A stretch of DNA of 5,063 nucleotides from Comamonadaceae bacterium (GTDB taxonomy: Bacteria > Pseudomonadota > Gammaproteobacteria > Burkholderiales > Burkholderiaceae_C): contig CANGML010000146.1 of NCBI GenBank assembly GCA_947454585.1, forward strand, positions 1 through 5,063, in the 5' to 3' direction. Under the pieces are notes generated by a model. It worked only from the letters and a program-made list of their open reading frames with translations, did not search any database and was not told where the DNA came from. Below, one piece after another: positions 1 through 5,063 of this stretch. The first letter of the stretch is position 1; every line of letters starts with the position of its first letter. A program made the position numbers and the translations under genes.

Positions 1-340
1 CTCTGCCGCGCTACGTGCCCTGTTGGTAGAGGTCACGCGGGGCACGCAGGCCGAGGGGTTGTTGCGCGCGGTGTCTTTCAGGTTGAGTGACTTTTACACC
101 CCCGACTTGGCATCCGCCCTGACCATGCCGGTGTTGCTGGTGCAAGGCAGTGAAGACCAAGTTAACCCGCGTCAAGAAATTGCCGACCTGCTGTTGCCCC
201 ACCTGCCCAACGGACGTTTGGTGGAACTGCCCGGCATTGGGCACTTGCCCGAGGTGGAAGCCTCGAACGCGTTCAATCAACTGCTGCAGGACTTTGTAAG
301 TTCAAGCAATGACGGCTCTAGGAATGCAGCAGACGCGTGA
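1..340 (+). CDS. alpha/beta hydrolase, C-terminal fragment (5' end outside window)
   Basis: The reading frame is open from base 2 with no start codon of its own that makes sense as an N-terminus, so the gene begins to the left of the window; 112 residues are visible before the TGA at 338-340. What is left is the last third of an alpha/beta-hydrolase fold: part of a helical cap region, then the strand MPVLLVQGSEDQVNP, whose Asp (codon 155-157) fits the acid of the catalytic triad, then LVELPGIGHLPEVE, whose His (codon 242-244) fits the catalytic histidine. The nucleophile elbow (GxSxG) must lie upstream and cannot be seen, so the substrate cannot be named; esterase, C-C hydrolase and dehalogenase-like roles all remain possible. 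A short polar tail of about 13 residues follows the last helix and overlaps the end of the convergent LON-domain gene by 23 bases. Fold assignment is confident; function is not. Confidence 0.85.
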   Translation, partial: SAALRALLVEVTRGTQAEGLLRAVSFRLSDFYTPDLASALTMPVLLVQGSEDQVNPRQEIADLLLPHLPNGRLVELPGIGHLPEVEASNAFNQLLQDFVSSSNDGSRNAADA

Positions 341-923
341 CGGATGTCAATCGTTGCAAAGGATCTAGTTCGCCAAGCAGTTCTAGTTTGACTTCTGCGC
401 GCACGGGAATTGCTTCTGCATAGCGGTTGGCCAGCCACCCGCATTGGTCCAAGTGGTAGGGCGCAAAAATGGGCAACTTGTGGATGACGCCTTGTTGCTG
501 TGCTGACGCGATGACTTTGCCCAGTCTGTCGGCGTGTGCTTGTAGGCCGGCGGGTACCTCAAGCTCTGGATCTTGTGCGAGATAAGTGACGCTGCCTTGC
601 CACACGCCGTAGGGCCCCGCTTGCACCTCATGCAACTGAAACCGCAACCCGCCCTGACAGAGGATGCGAAAAAGTGTGGGCTGCACTTGCTCAAATTCCC
701 GAATGTGCGCCATGCAACCTACGCTATGCAAGGAAGGGACTTGGCCGGGTATTTGAACCTCACTGCCTTCTTTGATCCATGCCACCCCAAAGGGGCGTTG
801 CTGTTGGTGGCAGCGTTTGATGAGGTCGAGGTAGCGCACTTCAAAAATCTGAAGCGACAGCATGCCATCCGGAAATAGGCCTTGTGACAGGGGAAAGAGG
901 GGAATGGTGTGTGGCACGAGCAT
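318..923 (-). CDS. stand-alone LON substrate-binding-domain protein (201 aa)
   Basis: The protein matches the N-terminal substrate-recognition domain of Lon protease throughout its length. The opening IPLFPLSQGLFPDG, then LSLQIFEVRYLDLI (residues 22-35), is the usual signature of this domain (PLFPL..vLFPg..LpL.IFE.RY). The C-terminal helical part LANRYAEAIPVRAEVKLELL followed by DPLQRL (about 164-192) also fits, where Lon-type domains have a run ending in LLE..dp.eRL. There is no AAA+ ATPase and no Ser-Lys protease domain, so it is not itself a protease; about 200 residues is normal for these single-domain proteins, whose role is poorly known (adaptor or protein-binding function is an inference). 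The ATG at 921-923 is the only start available, because the frame upstream has no ATG, GTG or TTG before a stop at 954-956, and a later start at Met21 would remove the conserved PLFPL segment. It begins 10 bases after the stop of the molybdopterin-subunit gene, so it is probably cotranscribed and translationally coupled with it. No membrane segment or signal peptide is visible. Confidence 0.9.
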   Translation of the reverse strand: MLVPHTIPLFPLSQGLFPDGMLSLQIFEVRYLDLIKRCHQQQRPFGVAWIKEGSEVQIPGQVPSLHSVGCMAHIREFEQVQPTLFRILCQGGLRFQLHEVQAGPYGVWQGSVTYLAQDPELEVPAGLQAHADRLGKVIASAQQQGVIHKLPIFAPYHLDQCGWLANRYAEAIPVRAEVKLELLGELDPLQRLTSVTRLLHS

Positions 924-933
924 TCCCTGTTGT

Positions 934-3357
934 TTAAATATGCCCCAAGGCGGTTAGGATTTTTTCTGGCGTCACCGGCTGCGACCACACTTGTGCATGC
1001 AGGGGGCGCAAAGCGTCGTTGATTGCATTCACCACCGCCGCCGGCGCGCCGGCAGTGCCCGCTTCGCCAGCGCCTTTGGCGCCCAAGATCGAACTGCGCG
1101 TGGGTGTTTCCACGTGGGCCACCACAATGTCTGGCATCTCACCCGCCATGGGCACCAAGTAGTCGGCCATCGAGCCGTTTTGCATGAGGCCTTGGTCGTC
1201 ATACAGGCACTCCTCAAACAGTGCACCCCCTATGCCTTGAACAATCGCTCCGCGAATTTGCTCGTCCACCAATTTGGGGTTGATCACGCGACCGCAGTCT
1301 TCCACCGCCCAGTGCTTGAGCAATTTGACGAAGCCTGTTTCAACATCGACTTCCACATACGAGGCTTGCACCCCATTGGTGAAGATAAAAGGGTAATCAC
1401 GTTGGGCGTAATGGCGCGTCACCATCAGTTCAGAGGTGAAGCCAACCGGCAATGTGTCGGGGCGGTAGTAGGCGACGCGGCCCAGTTCAGCGAGTGGCAA
1501 CAGATCTGCGCCAGTGATGGCATGTTTGACCACGCCGTCTTCCAGTTTGAGTTCTTCCAACGGTTGATTGAGGATGGCTTGGGCCACCTTCAAGATGTTG
1601 GCGCGTAAAGCCACGCCCGCCAGCAACACGGCTTCTCCACCCACGCCAGCACCGCGTGATGCCCAGGTGCCACCGCCATAAGGCACAGCATCGGTGTCAC
1701 CCGTGATTAAGCGCACTTGGGCCATGGGCACGCCCACCGCGTCTGCCGCGATTTGCGCATAAATGGCTTCGGTGCCTTGGCCTTGTTCGCCCACACTCAC
1801 CATCACGGCCACACCCCCTGCAGGTTCCAAGCGCAGGGTGGCGCCGTCTTGCGATGAAATTCGTGCACCGCCCACGCCATAGAAGGCTGCACTGGGGTTG
1901 GTCAATTCAATGAGGGCCGCAAAACCAATGCCGCGATAAATCCCTTGTTTGCGCAAGGCCGCTTGCTCGGCGAGCAACGCAGGGTAGTCCATCAGCGACT
2001 CAATTTTGCGCAGACATGCCTCGTGTGACAACACCTCGAGTTTGATACCGGAGGCGCCAGTGGCAGGGTAGGCGTCGTCTGGAATGACATTGCGTTTGCG
2101 CATTTCAAGGGGATCCATGCCCAGTTTTGCAGCCGCCAAATCCACCAAACCTTCCGTCACCGCACAGGCAATCGGGTGACCCACGCCGCGGTATTGGCAG
2201 GTGGGCGTTTTGTTCAAAAACACCACATCCAACTTGGCGCGATACGCCTTGTGCTTGTAGGGGCCACCGGTGAGGTTGACCACTTGGTTGCCCTCGATGC
2301 CACTGGTGCGCGGAAACATGGAGAACGGTCCAATGCCAGTGGTGTCTTTGATTTCAAAGGCCAGAATATCGCCCTCTGCCGAGGCCGCAATGCGTCCTTC
2401 AATGCGATGTTCACGCGCATGGATGTCGCTGGTGAATGACTCGAGTCGGTCTGCCACAAACTTGATGGGGCGCTTGAGCAGCATGGCAATCGCCACGGTG
2501 GCGAAGTCATCGGGATACGCATGCACCTTGATGCCAAAAGAGCCGCCCACGTCTTTGCAAATCACGCGAATATTGGCTTCGGCCAAATCAAATTGACGCG
2601 CATACAGGTCTTGCATCATGTGCGGTGCCTGTTGCGAGTGGTAGACCGTGAGTTGTGAGTTGGCAGGGTTGTAGTCTGCAATTTGGCAGCGAGGCTCGAG
2701 CGTGACCCCTGTGTGTCGGCCAAAATCAAAGGTCGCCTCAGCCACCACTGCGGCGCTTGCAAACGCTTCGTCCACGCCGCCTGTGTCCAGACTGCGGGTG
2801 AAGCACAGGTTGTCACCCAACTCGGGATGAATCACCGCGGTGTTCGGATCGAGTGCTGTGTTCATGTCCAACGCAGCAGGCAAGTCCTCCCACTCGACTT
2901 GGATGTACTGCAACGCATCTTCAGCTTCTGCGCGTGTGTTGCCCACCACCGCGACCACAGGTTCACCTTGCCAATGCATGCGGTCCAATGCCATCGGGTA
3001 TTGCGGCGCTGATTTGATGCCTGCCAAGTGCGTGAGGGTGGCGACCCAAGGTTTGCAAATCGCTGCCAGGTCGTGGCCTGTGTAGACGGCCAGCACGCCA
3101 GGCATCATGCGTGCATAAGCGCTCTCGATGTGAACGATGCGGGCATGCGCCACCGGTGAACGCCAATACACCACATGCGCCATGCGCGGCAGTTCGATGT
3201 CATCGACATACTGGCCGCGCCCCTCCACCAAGCGTTCGAGGTTGGGTCGTGGAATGGCTTGACCAATGTGTTTGGCACCTGCCATGTCGCCCGTGAATGG
3301 GGCTGCATGGGGCACGTCATGGCTGGTGTGAAGGTATTTGTTTTCTGGGGCGTTCAT
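934..3357 (-). CDS. CoxL-like molybdopterin-binding large subunit of a xanthine dehydrogenase/CO dehydrogenase-family hydroxylase (807 aa)
   Basis: This is the catalytic subunit that would hold the molybdenum cofactor and hydroxylate the substrate with water-derived oxygen. Length (807 residues) is typical for CoxL-type subunits. The order is as expected: an N-terminal hammerhead domain (about 40-160, with RLVEGRGQYVDDIELP at 42-57), then the first molybdopterin-binding domain with GGSFGIK (271-277) and the active-site loop QYRGVGH (388-394), then the second with GEQGQGTE (523-530), GGGTWASRGAGVGGEA (561-576) and KGAGEAGTAG (761-770), in which Glu765 fits the conserved catalytic glutamate of the family. 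The loop is not the form I CO dehydrogenase AYxCSFR; Gly391 stands where the copper-ligating Cys would be, and His394 stands where form II proteins carry Arg. Substrate is therefore unknown; aldehydes, N-heterocycles or others are possible. The start at 3355-3357 is chosen because it has a strong Shine-Dalgarno AAGGAG seven bases upstream and forms an ATGA overlap with the small-subunit stop; the reading frame stays open to 3453, but those 32 extra residues are unrelated to the family. No signal peptide; cytoplasmic, as usual for this class. Confidence 0.93.
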   Translation of the reverse strand: MNAPENKYLHTSHDVPHAAPFTGDMAGAKHIGQAIPRPNLERLVEGRGQYVDDIELPRMAHVVYWRSPVAHARIVHIESAYARMMPGVLAVYTGHDLAAICKPWVATLTHLAGIKSAPQYPMALDRMHWQGEPVVAVVGNTRAEAEDALQYIQVEWEDLPAALDMNTALDPNTAVIHPELGDNLCFTRSLDTGGVDEAFASAAVVAEATFDFGRHTGVTLEPRCQIADYNPANSQLTVYHSQQAPHMMQDLYARQFDLAEANIRVICKDVGGSFGIKVHAYPDDFATVAIAMLLKRPIKFVADRLESFTSDIHAREHRIEGRIAASAEGDILAFEIKDTTGIGPFSMFPRTSGIEGNQVVNLTGGPYKHKAYRAKLDVVFLNKTPTCQYRGVGHPIACAVTEGLVDLAAAKLGMDPLEMRKRNVIPDDAYPATGASGIKLEVLSHEACLRKIESLMDYPALLAEQAALRKQGIYRGIGFAALIELTNPSAAFYGVGGARISSQDGATLRLEPAGGVAVMVSVGEQGQGTEAIYAQIAADAVGVPMAQVRLITGDTDAVPYGGGTWASRGAGVGGEAVLLAGVALRANILKVAQAILNQPLEELKLEDGVVKHAITGADLLPLAELGRVAYYRPDTLPVGFTSELMVTRHYAQRDYPFIFTNGVQASYVEVDVETGFVKLLKHWAVEDCGRVINPKLVDEQIRGAIVQGIGGALFEECLYDDQGLMQNGSMADYLVPMAGEMPDIVVAHVETPTRSSILGAKGAGEAGTAGAPAAVVNAINDALRPLHAQVWSQPVTPEKILTALGHI

Positions 3358-3848
3358 GCATTCACTCCTTGACGGCGCGCAGCCAATACCTCGCAGATGG
3401 CATCGACGATGGCTTGATAGCCGGTGCACCGGCAGTAGTTGCCAGACATCCACTCACGCACTTGTTCTCGATTGGCATCGGGTTGCTGGGTGAGCAGTTC
3501 GCTCGCTGCCATCAACATGCCTGAGGTGCAAAAGCCACATTGCAAGGCGTTGTGACGAATAAAAGCCGCTTGCAAATCTTTAATTTCGCCCGTTTCGCTC
3601 AATCCCTCAATAGTGTCGACGTGGCGGCCGTCTGCTTGCACCGCCAGGGTCAGACACCCACGCACAATTTGGCCGTTGACCCGCACCGTGCAGGCGCCGC
3701 AGACGCCATGTTCGCAGCCCAAATGTGAGCCTTTCAGGCCTAATTCATCTCTTAAAAAATCAATCAAATGCGTGCGCGGTTGAGCCGAGCAGCGTTGGTT
3801 GTGGCCATTGACCGTGATGTTCACGGTGTGTGCATGAAGGGCAGTCAT
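3354..3848 (-). CDS. CoxS-like [2Fe-2S] iron-sulfur subunit (164 aa)
   Basis: Small electron-transfer subunit of the same enzyme. All eight cluster cysteines are present. The N-terminal plant-type ferredoxin domain has Cys45, Cys50 and Cys53 (GCEHGVCGAC) and Cys65 (VRGCL); the C-terminal four-helix domain has Cys104 and Cys107 (QCGFC) and Cys139 and Cys141 (YCRC), with the usual 31-residue spacing between the CxxC and CxC pairs. The 164-residue length is normal for the family. It carries electrons from the molybdenum site in the large subunit to FAD in the medium subunit. The start ATG (3846-3848) overlaps the medium-subunit stop as ATGA and has AGGA seven bases upstream; its own stop overlaps the large-subunit start in the same way. 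This double coupling should give balanced synthesis of the three subunits. Nothing is missing or odd. Confidence 0.96.
   Translation of the reverse strand: MTALHAHTVNITVNGHNQRCSAQPRTHLIDFLRDELGLKGSHLGCEHGVCGACTVRVNGQIVRGCLTLAVQADGRHVDTIEGLSETGEIKDLQAAFIRHNALQCGFCTSGMLMAASELLTQQPDANREQVREWMSGNYCRCTGYQAIVDAICEVLAARRQGVNA
3365..3370 (-). promoter_or_regulatory. strong ribosome binding site deciding the start of the large-subunit gene
   Basis: AAGGAG lies seven bases before the ATG at 3355-3357, inside the last codons of the small-subunit gene. It is the best Shine-Dalgarno match in the window and supports this start over one further upstream in the same frame. Confidence 0.75.
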
Positions 3849-4708
3849 GGGCGAGTCCTGTTCAAGGTATGGAGTGCGCGTTTGAGCATCACGCCCGCAA
3901 GGTGTGATTTGGCAGCGGCGCTGTGCGTCAAATCGGCTTCGGTCAGCATTTCATCTTTCAGGCATTGCATCGCTTGCGTGATCAATGCCTCGCTCAGGAC
4001 CTGGCCTTCTAGCAAGGCTTCCGTCTGGGTGCTGCGGTAGGGCTGGCTGACAGCACCCAGCCAAGCGAGCCGCACGTGCTGCAGGCCTGTGGCTTTGACC
4101 TGTGCGGTCGCTGCGAGGCCCACCACGGCGTAGTCACCATGGCGGCGCGCGAGTTCATCAAACGCAAAGGCGTGTGTGCCTGTTTTGAGAGGCAACTCGC
4201 ACGCGACGATGAGCTCATCGTCTTGCAAGTCGGTGCTGTAGAGGCCGGTGAAGAAATCATGCGCGGCAATACGACGCTTGCCTTGCGGGCCCATGGCCAC
4301 CACCACGCCATCGAGTGCAAGCAGACACGCGGGCCATTCAGCCGCTGGATCGCCATAGGCAATCGAGCCACCGAAGGTGCCGAGGTTGCGAATGGCGCGA
4401 TGCGCAATGTGTGGCACCGCCGCGCTCAGCAAGGGCAGGTGTTGCGCCACCAAATCAGAGTTGCCAATGTCAGTGTGCGTCACCATGGCGCCAATGCGCA
4501 AGGCATCACCGGCGATCTCAATGCCTTTGAGTTCGTTCACTGCTTGCAAATCGATGAGGATGCTGGGCTCTGACAGCCGCATGTTGAGCGTGGCGTGAAG
4601 GGTTTGTCCGCCAGCCAACAGTCGGGCCTCTTCGCCGTGCTCGGCCATGAGTGCGAGCACTTCAGCCAAACTGCTGGGGCGTGCATAGGAAAAAGCGGGC
4701 GCTTTCAT
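3845..4708 (-). CDS. CoxM-like FAD-binding medium subunit (287 aa)
   Basis: FAD-binding subunit of the molybdenum hydroxylase, taking electrons from the iron-sulfur subunit and passing them to the terminal acceptor. The N-terminal region has the family opening F.YARPSSLAEVLALM (about 6-21) and two FAD-contact motifs: LAGGQTL (31-37, counterpart of AGGHSL in CO dehydrogenase) and LGTFGGSIAYGDPAAE (109-124, counterpart of the TIGG-type motif). The segment RRHGDYAVVG (188-197) and the C-terminal helical domain (to 287) are also as expected for a CoxM/CutM-type C-terminal domain. Length is normal for CoxM-like proteins, which do not carry the extra domains of eukaryotic xanthine dehydrogenase. 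Start at 4706-4708 is preceded by AAAGGA with a five-base spacer; the gene begins 9 bases after the CoxG-like stop and ends in an ATGA overlap with the small-subunit gene. The gene order medium-small-large is the one used by CO dehydrogenase operons, but that order is shared with relatives of other specificity. Confidence 0.95.
   Translation of the reverse strand: MKAPAFSYARPSSLAEVLALMAEHGEEARLLAGGQTLHATLNMRLSEPSILIDLQAVNELKGIEIAGDALRIGAMVTHTDIGNSDLVAQHLPLLSAAVPHIAHRAIRNLGTFGGSIAYGDPAAEWPACLLALDGVVVAMGPQGKRRIAAHDFFTGLYSTDLQDDELIVACELPLKTGTHAFAFDELARRHGDYAVVGLAATAQVKATGLQHVRLAWLGAVSQPYRSTQTEALLEGQVLSEALITQAMQCLKDEMLTEADLTHSAAAKSHLAGVMLKRALHTLNRTRP
3856..3859 (-). promoter_or_regulatory. ribosome binding site of the [2Fe-2S] subunit gene
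   Basis: The minus strand has AGGA seven bases before the ATG at 3846-3848, inside the last codons of the FAD-subunit gene. It is modest in strength; the ATGA overlap suggests that reinitiation also contributes. Confidence 0.55.
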
Positions 4709-4713
4709 GGGGG

Positions 4714-4719
4714 TCCTTT
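4714..4719 (-). promoter_or_regulatory. ribosome binding site of the FAD-subunit gene, sharing bases with the upstream stop codon
   Basis: The minus strand reads TAAAGGACCCCCATG. AAAGGA lies five bases before the ATG, and its first two A's are the last two bases of the TAA that ends the CoxG-like gene. Termination of the first gene therefore happens on top of the ribosome binding site of the second, which favours coupled translation. Confidence 0.7.
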
Positions 4720-5063
4720 ATTTCAACAAGCCAGCGCCAAGCCACACGCCGATCGCTGTGGACACCACACCTGCGGCAAACCAGCGCATGCGAATGTTTT
4801 CGAGCGCCAAGAGGTCAGGCAGAGTCGTTGCCTGCTCGATGGCTGGGCCGGTGGGGGTGGCAGTGGCAGTGGTCGTCACCAGACGCACATCGCTGCTGAC
4901 AGGACTGCCATGCGCGATGTGGTTTTGAAGCGCTGTGAAAAACTTGTCTGACAATTGACGCGCCGACGCATCGATCATGCGTCCCCCAATTTGTCCGAGT
5001 TTTCCAGCAATCGACGCTTTGGCCGTGTAGGTCAGGAGGGTGCCCTCTGGTGCTTCAGCCAAG
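4718..5063 (-). CDS. CoxG-like SRPBCC-family protein, C-terminal part with membrane anchor (5' end outside window)
   Basis: The frame is open to the right edge, so the N-terminal half lies beyond it; about 114 residues are visible, and the first visible Leu (TTG) is an internal codon, not a start. The visible part begins with GTLLTYTAKASIAGKLGQIG, then GRMIDASARQLSDKFFTAL, which is the characteristic end of the CoxG/SRPBCC lipid- or ligand-binding fold (strand then long C-terminal helix). A polar, Thr/Ala/Pro-rich linker follows (about visible residues 60-82), then a hydrophobic segment from Trp94 to Leu113 that is preceded by RMR and reads as a single C-terminal transmembrane helix. In CO dehydrogenase operons CoxG has been linked to membrane attachment of the enzyme and to its coupling with the quinone pool; the same role here is an inference from family and position. 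It is the first visible gene of the minus-strand operon, 9 bases ahead of the FAD-subunit gene. Confidence 0.88.
   Translation of the reverse strand, partial: LAEAPEGTLLTYTAKASIAGKLGQIGGRMIDASARQLSDKFFTALQNHIAHGSPVSSDVRLVTTTATATPTGPAIEQATTLPDLLALENIRMRWFAAGVVSTAIGVWLGAGLLK
4724..4783 (-). other. predicted C-terminal transmembrane helix of the CoxG-like protein
   Basis: These 20 codons give an uninterrupted hydrophobic stretch, WFAAGVVSTAIGVWLGAGLL, with Arg residues just before it and a single Lys after it. The Arg cluster on the N-terminal side, together with the cytoplasmic SRPBCC domain, supports a tail anchor with the bulk of the protein in the cytoplasm. Confidence 0.75.

Noticed and set aside
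350..400. CTAG repeats (about 365 and 382) as a terminator or operator
   Set aside because: Each CTAG is only a four-base palindrome, the surrounding bases do not pair into a stem, no U tract follows, and the stretch is coding for the LON protein.
991..1608. Long open frame on the plus strand opposite the large-subunit gene (205 codons)
   Set aside because: It lies wholly antisense to conserved molybdopterin-domain coding, has no recognisable motif, and its composition is that expected from the complementary frame of a GC-rich gene.
2197..2199. Cys387 as a possible copper ligand like the Cys of form I CO dehydrogenase
   Set aside because: It lies two residues before the conserved Tyr, whereas the form I Cys lies two residues after it; the aligned residue is Gly391.
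3358..3453. A longer N-terminus for the large subunit, starting at 3453
   Set aside because: The extra 32 residues are a shadow of the small-subunit gene in another frame, and the start at 3357 has a strong AAGGAG and the ATGA overlap.
4076..4573. Plus-strand open frame of 165 codons opposite the FAD-subunit gene
   Set aside because: It is antisense to the conserved FAD-binding gene, with no family resemblance or convincing ribosome binding site.
4709..4713. Run of five G before the FAD-subunit start as a phase-variable tract
   Set aside because: Five bases is too short for frequent slippage, and it is only the spacer of the ribosome binding site.

Overview
The window is a compact block of bacterial genes, coding almost end to end. 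It looks like a chromosomal segment of a beta-proteobacterium, plausibly Burkholderiales/Comamonadaceae. That placement is an inference from three things: the GC content (by eye in the high fifties), the style of the proteins, and the presence of a CoxG/CoxM/CoxS/CoxL-type molybdenum hydroxylase set. No marker gene proves it. I see no mobile element, RNA gene, CRISPR array or large repeat.

Layout, left to right. (1) The plus strand carries the 3' end of an alpha/beta hydrolase gene that enters from outside the window and stops at 340. (2) Everything else is on the minus strand and reads right to left: the 3' part of a CoxG-like SRPBCC membrane-anchored protein (5063-4718), a CoxM-like FAD subunit (4708-3845), a CoxS-like [2Fe-2S] subunit (3848-3354), a CoxL-like molybdopterin subunit (3357-934), and a stand-alone LON substrate-binding-domain protein (923-318). 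The LON gene and the hydrolase gene converge and overlap tail to tail by 23 bases.

The minus-strand genes have the hallmarks of one operon. Their junctions are a 9-base gap, two ATGA stop/start overlaps and a 10-base gap, so translation is probably coupled along the message. The promoter must lie beyond the right edge. The M, S and L subunits together form the classic electron path of the xanthine oxidase/CO dehydrogenase family: substrate is hydroxylated at the molybdenum-cytosine-dinucleotide site of L, electrons pass through two [2Fe-2S] clusters in S to FAD in M, and then to an acceptor. CoxG-type proteins are associated with attaching such enzymes to the membrane and linking them to the quinone pool.

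The main point of interest is the active-site loop of the large subunit. It reads Q-Y-R-G-V-G-H, which matches neither the form I CO dehydrogenase loop (AYxCSFR) nor the usual form II loop (AYRGAGR). The enzyme is therefore best described as a CO-dehydrogenase-like molybdenum hydroxylase of unknown substrate, not as a CO dehydrogenase. The second point is a LON-domain protein with no ATPase or protease domain sitting in the same transcription unit. I found no evidence of a wholly new kind of system.
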